Assembly (NCBI GenBank): GCA_018222765.1 | Contig: JAAEZT010000020.1 | Coordinates: forward strand, 23,371 to 69,066 | Reading direction: 5' to 3' | DNA from: a bacterium | Lineage (GTDB): Bacteria > Verrucomicrobiota > Verrucomicrobiia > Verrucomicrobiales > Akkermansiaceae | DNA: 45,696 nt | Shown here: in pieces, positions 44,333-45,696 of the stretch | Numbering within the stretch: the first letter of the stretch is position 1 | Layout: every line of letters begins with the position of its first letter | Translations under genes and position numbers: made by a program | Notes under the pieces: model-generated | The model's database searches: none | What the model was told of the DNA's origin: nothing | What the model saw: the letters and a program-made list of their open reading frames with translations, nothing else

Positions 44333-44941
44333 GTGGACAAACCCGCCGGGCAAATGGTCATCCCGTCCGACAAGCCGCAACCCGACGACGAAGTCACAAT
44401 GAAGATCCTCCGCGATCAGATTGGCCAGCAAGTTTATCCTATCCACCGTCTCGACCGACCTACTTCGGGAGTCCTCCTCTTCGCCACCGATCGCGACGTT
44501 GCACGCGAACTGCACTTCGCTTTTGAGCGACACGAAGTCCACAAGGCCTACCTCGCCGTCATCGACGGATTCCCTGATCAAGATCAATGGAATTGTCGGC
44601 AACCTCTCGCAAAAAACGCCACCAGTGAAGCCAAGCCTGCGGAGACTCATTTTCGAGTTCTTCAGAAAATCCCTCCCGAACTCACCCTCATCGAGGCCAG
44701 CCCGAAAAGCGGACGATTCCATCAAATCCGCCGTCACCTCGCTCTCGAAAAGCTTCCCATCGTCGGAGACTACCGCTACGCCAAAATCGAACGGTGCGAC
44801 CAACTTGGTGCAAAATACAGCATCGCCACCCGCATGCTCCTCCAGGCCAAATCTCTCAAGCTCCATCATCCGGTCACCAGAGAAGACCTCACTATCGAAG
44901 CGCCACTTGATCCCCTGATCCAAAAACTTCTCCCGTCCTAA
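44333..44941 (+). CDS. RluA-family (TruC-like) pseudouridine synthase, start uncertain
   Basis: A pseudouridine synthase that converts uridines in tRNA or rRNA. The catalytic motif is HRLDRPTSGVLLFA with its aspartate; other marks are HKAYLAVIDG, ATDRDVARELHFAFE and SGRFHQIRRHLAL. GTG 44333 gives 202 residues, but coding clearly begins earlier: the bases before it read IDILFQDQWIVAV, the usual first strand of the family. The frame is closed by TAA at 44285-44287, and no ATG, GTG or TTG lies between that stop and 44333. A rare ATT or ATC start (44297-44305) or a point mutation is likely. The stop overlaps that of kptA by 4 bases. Confidence 0.88.
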   Translation: MDKPAGQMVIPSDKPQPDDEVTMKILRDQIGQQVYPIHRLDRPTSGVLLFATDRDVARELHFAFERHEVHKAYLAVIDGFPDQDQWNCRQPLAKNATSEAKPAETHFRVLQKIPPELTLIEASPKSGRFHQIRRHLALEKLPIVGDYRYAKIERCDQLGAKYSIATRMLLQAKSLKLHHPVTREDLTIEAPLDPLIQKLLPS

Positions 44942-45486
44942 GTGAACCGCTGGTTGAGATAATCCGGAGGCACTTCATCGACCAACCACACCCCGTTCTC
45001 GGATTGGAAAAATTGATGCCCGTGGCTTACCATCAACTGAGCCGCGACTTCCAGCACAACCGGCTTACCATGCCTTGCTCCGGCTTTTCGAGCAGTGTCT
45101 TTGTCTCCACTGAGCTGCACATGATGACGTGATTGCTTTTGTAGACCTTCGCGTTCGATCGCGTTCATAAAACGACTCGCCGTTCCATGATAGAGCCATT
45201 GCGGAGGATCTTTTTCCTCAAAATTTAGTTCGATCAAAATCGAATGCCCCTGATTCGCCCGCACCCTCTTTCCGTCCTTGGAAATTCGAAAGCGCTGCTT
45301 GTCGCTTTCAGCCACGATCTTCTCGAGTAGATCGCGGTCAACCCGCTTCCCCTTCCGGTTCAGACAATCCAGCAACTCGTCAATCCGGGCCCAGCCATGG
45401 TCATCAAGGATCAATCCGATCACCCCGGGATCATGCCTCAGGATCAGACTCAGCGTGCGACTCAAACGGCTTTGAGATTTGCTCAT
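44938..45486 (-). CDS. kptA: RNA 2'-phosphotransferase (Tpt1/KptA)
   Basis: A 182-residue enzyme that moves a 2'-phosphate from RNA to NAD+, leaving a clean splice or repair junction. Family motifs are SRTLSLILRHDPG with the Arg17-His18 pair, RIDELLDCLNRKGK (winged-helix part), RANQGHS, WLYHGTASRFMNAI and SRHHVQLSGDKDTAR, the last holding the HHVxLS motif. Length is typical (about 180). Bacteria lack the tRNA splicing reaction that makes its substrate in yeast, so its natural target here is unknown. Its ATG overlaps the stop of the GIY-YIG gene as ATGA, implying coupled translation and possibly a shared nucleic-acid repair role. Confidence 0.93.
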   Translation of the reverse strand: MSKSQSRLSRTLSLILRHDPGVIGLILDDHGWARIDELLDCLNRKGKRVDRDLLEKIVAESDKQRFRISKDGKRVRANQGHSILIELNFEEKDPPQWLYHGTASRFMNAIEREGLQKQSRHHVQLSGDKDTARKAGARHGKPVVLEVAAQLMVSHGHQFFQSENGVWLVDEVPPDYLNQRFT

Positions 45487-45696
45487 TTCAGCGCCTTGAT
45501 TAACTTCAATTTCTCTTTCCGACTCAACGACTTGATCCGCAATTCAACTTTGCTGGCCTCCGAGCGACTTCCGATTTCCTGCTGATAGACTAAGGTCAAG
45601 GGAAGTCGCCCCCGAAGATACTTGGCCGCTTTTGCCCCCTGCGATTCATGCTCAGCAAATCGCCGGTCCACATCAGTAGCAATCCCAGTGTAGAGC
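45483..45696 (-). CDS. GIY-YIG nuclease-domain protein (partial, 5' end outside window)
   Basis: This is the C-terminal 70 or so residues of a small GIY-YIG protein (UPF0213/YhbQ type). The frame is open to the right edge, reading LYTGIATDVDRRFAEHESQG, so the GIY-YIG motif itself begins just outside. The remainder, KAAKYLRGRLPLTLVYQQEI followed by SEASKVELRIKSLSRKEK, is typical of the family, with the glutamate of the active site in ASKVELRIK. Such proteins may cut or bind DNA; their cellular task is poorly known. Confidence 0.88.
   Translation of the reverse strand, partial: LYTGIATDVDRRFAEHESQGAKAAKYLRGRLPLTLVYQQEIGSRSEASKVELRIKSLSRKEKLKLIKALK

Overview
The window is a 45.7 kb chromosomal stretch that looks like Verrucomicrobiota (PVC superphylum), probably a free-living aquatic or marine member of the Verrucomicrobiae. 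The grounds are gene content, not a database match: planctomycete-type cytochrome/DUF1549/DUF1553 proteins, a DUF1501 protein, a DUF1080 (3-keto-glycoside hydrolase) protein, PQQ-like propeller/HEAT/cytochrome c fusions, a Ser/Thr kinase with a large extracytoplasmic domain, and the D-x-D-x-D-G plus FFR carboxy-terminal module common in secreted verrucomicrobial proteins. Genes are tightly packed on both strands and no gap exceeds 300 bases. I saw no tRNA, rRNA, CRISPR array, insertion sequence, integrase or prophage gene.

Layout. 1-4.3 kb: the 3' end of prfB, then a Pqi lipid-transport operon (pqiA split into two overlapping genes, pqiB with three MCE domains, the lipoprotein pqiC). 4.3-10.3 kb: a secreted lactonase-family propeller, PEP carboxylase, and a secreted WD40 protein. 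10.3-10.9 kb: the wreck of a sugar-dehydrogenase/cytochrome c gene. 10.9-13.5 kb: a small lipoprotein and a zinc-ribbon Ser/Thr kinase. 13.6-15.9 kb (minus strand): khpB, a hotdog thioesterase, an ambiguous 130-bp stretch and hflX, probably one operon. 16.0-20.1 kb (plus): a cell-envelope cassette of a DUF4266-like lipoprotein ending in CASCH, an outer-membrane beta-barrel, a WCPTC thioredoxin-fold protein and a secreted protein with a possible Lon-protease-like domain. 20.4-24.7 kb (minus): a three-gene lower Weimberg operon that would turn a pentonate into 2-oxoglutarate. 25.0-33.2 kb (plus): a PVC saccharide-oxidation block (PQQ-like/HEAT/cyt c/discoidin, DUF1080, PSCyt1-DUF1549-DUF1553 with a duplicated insert, DUF1501). 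33.4-34.8 kb: a highly charged helical protein and a DEAD-box helicase. 35.0-43.0 kb: a second PSCyt1-DUF1549-DUF1553 protein, a Gfo/Idh/MocA oxidoreductase, a secreted esterase, a TIGR02206-type membrane protein and a PDZ/toroid/discoidin protein. 43.0-45.7 kb: a secreted endonuclease/phosphatase-fold protein, an RluA-type pseudouridine synthase, KptA and a truncated GIY-YIG protein.

The genes suggest a polysaccharide-eating heterotroph. Sugars may be oxidised and deacetylated outside the cytoplasm by haem proteins, DUF1080 and the esterase; oxidised pentoses would enter the TCA cycle through the Weimberg branch, and PEP carboxylase would refill oxaloacetate. The least explained parts are the 16-20 kb envelope cassette, the Lon-like secreted protein, the dual-frame stretch before hflX and the duplicated module inside the 1114-residue cytochrome protein. 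Several convergent pairs share or abut their stop codons, leaving no room for ordinary terminators.
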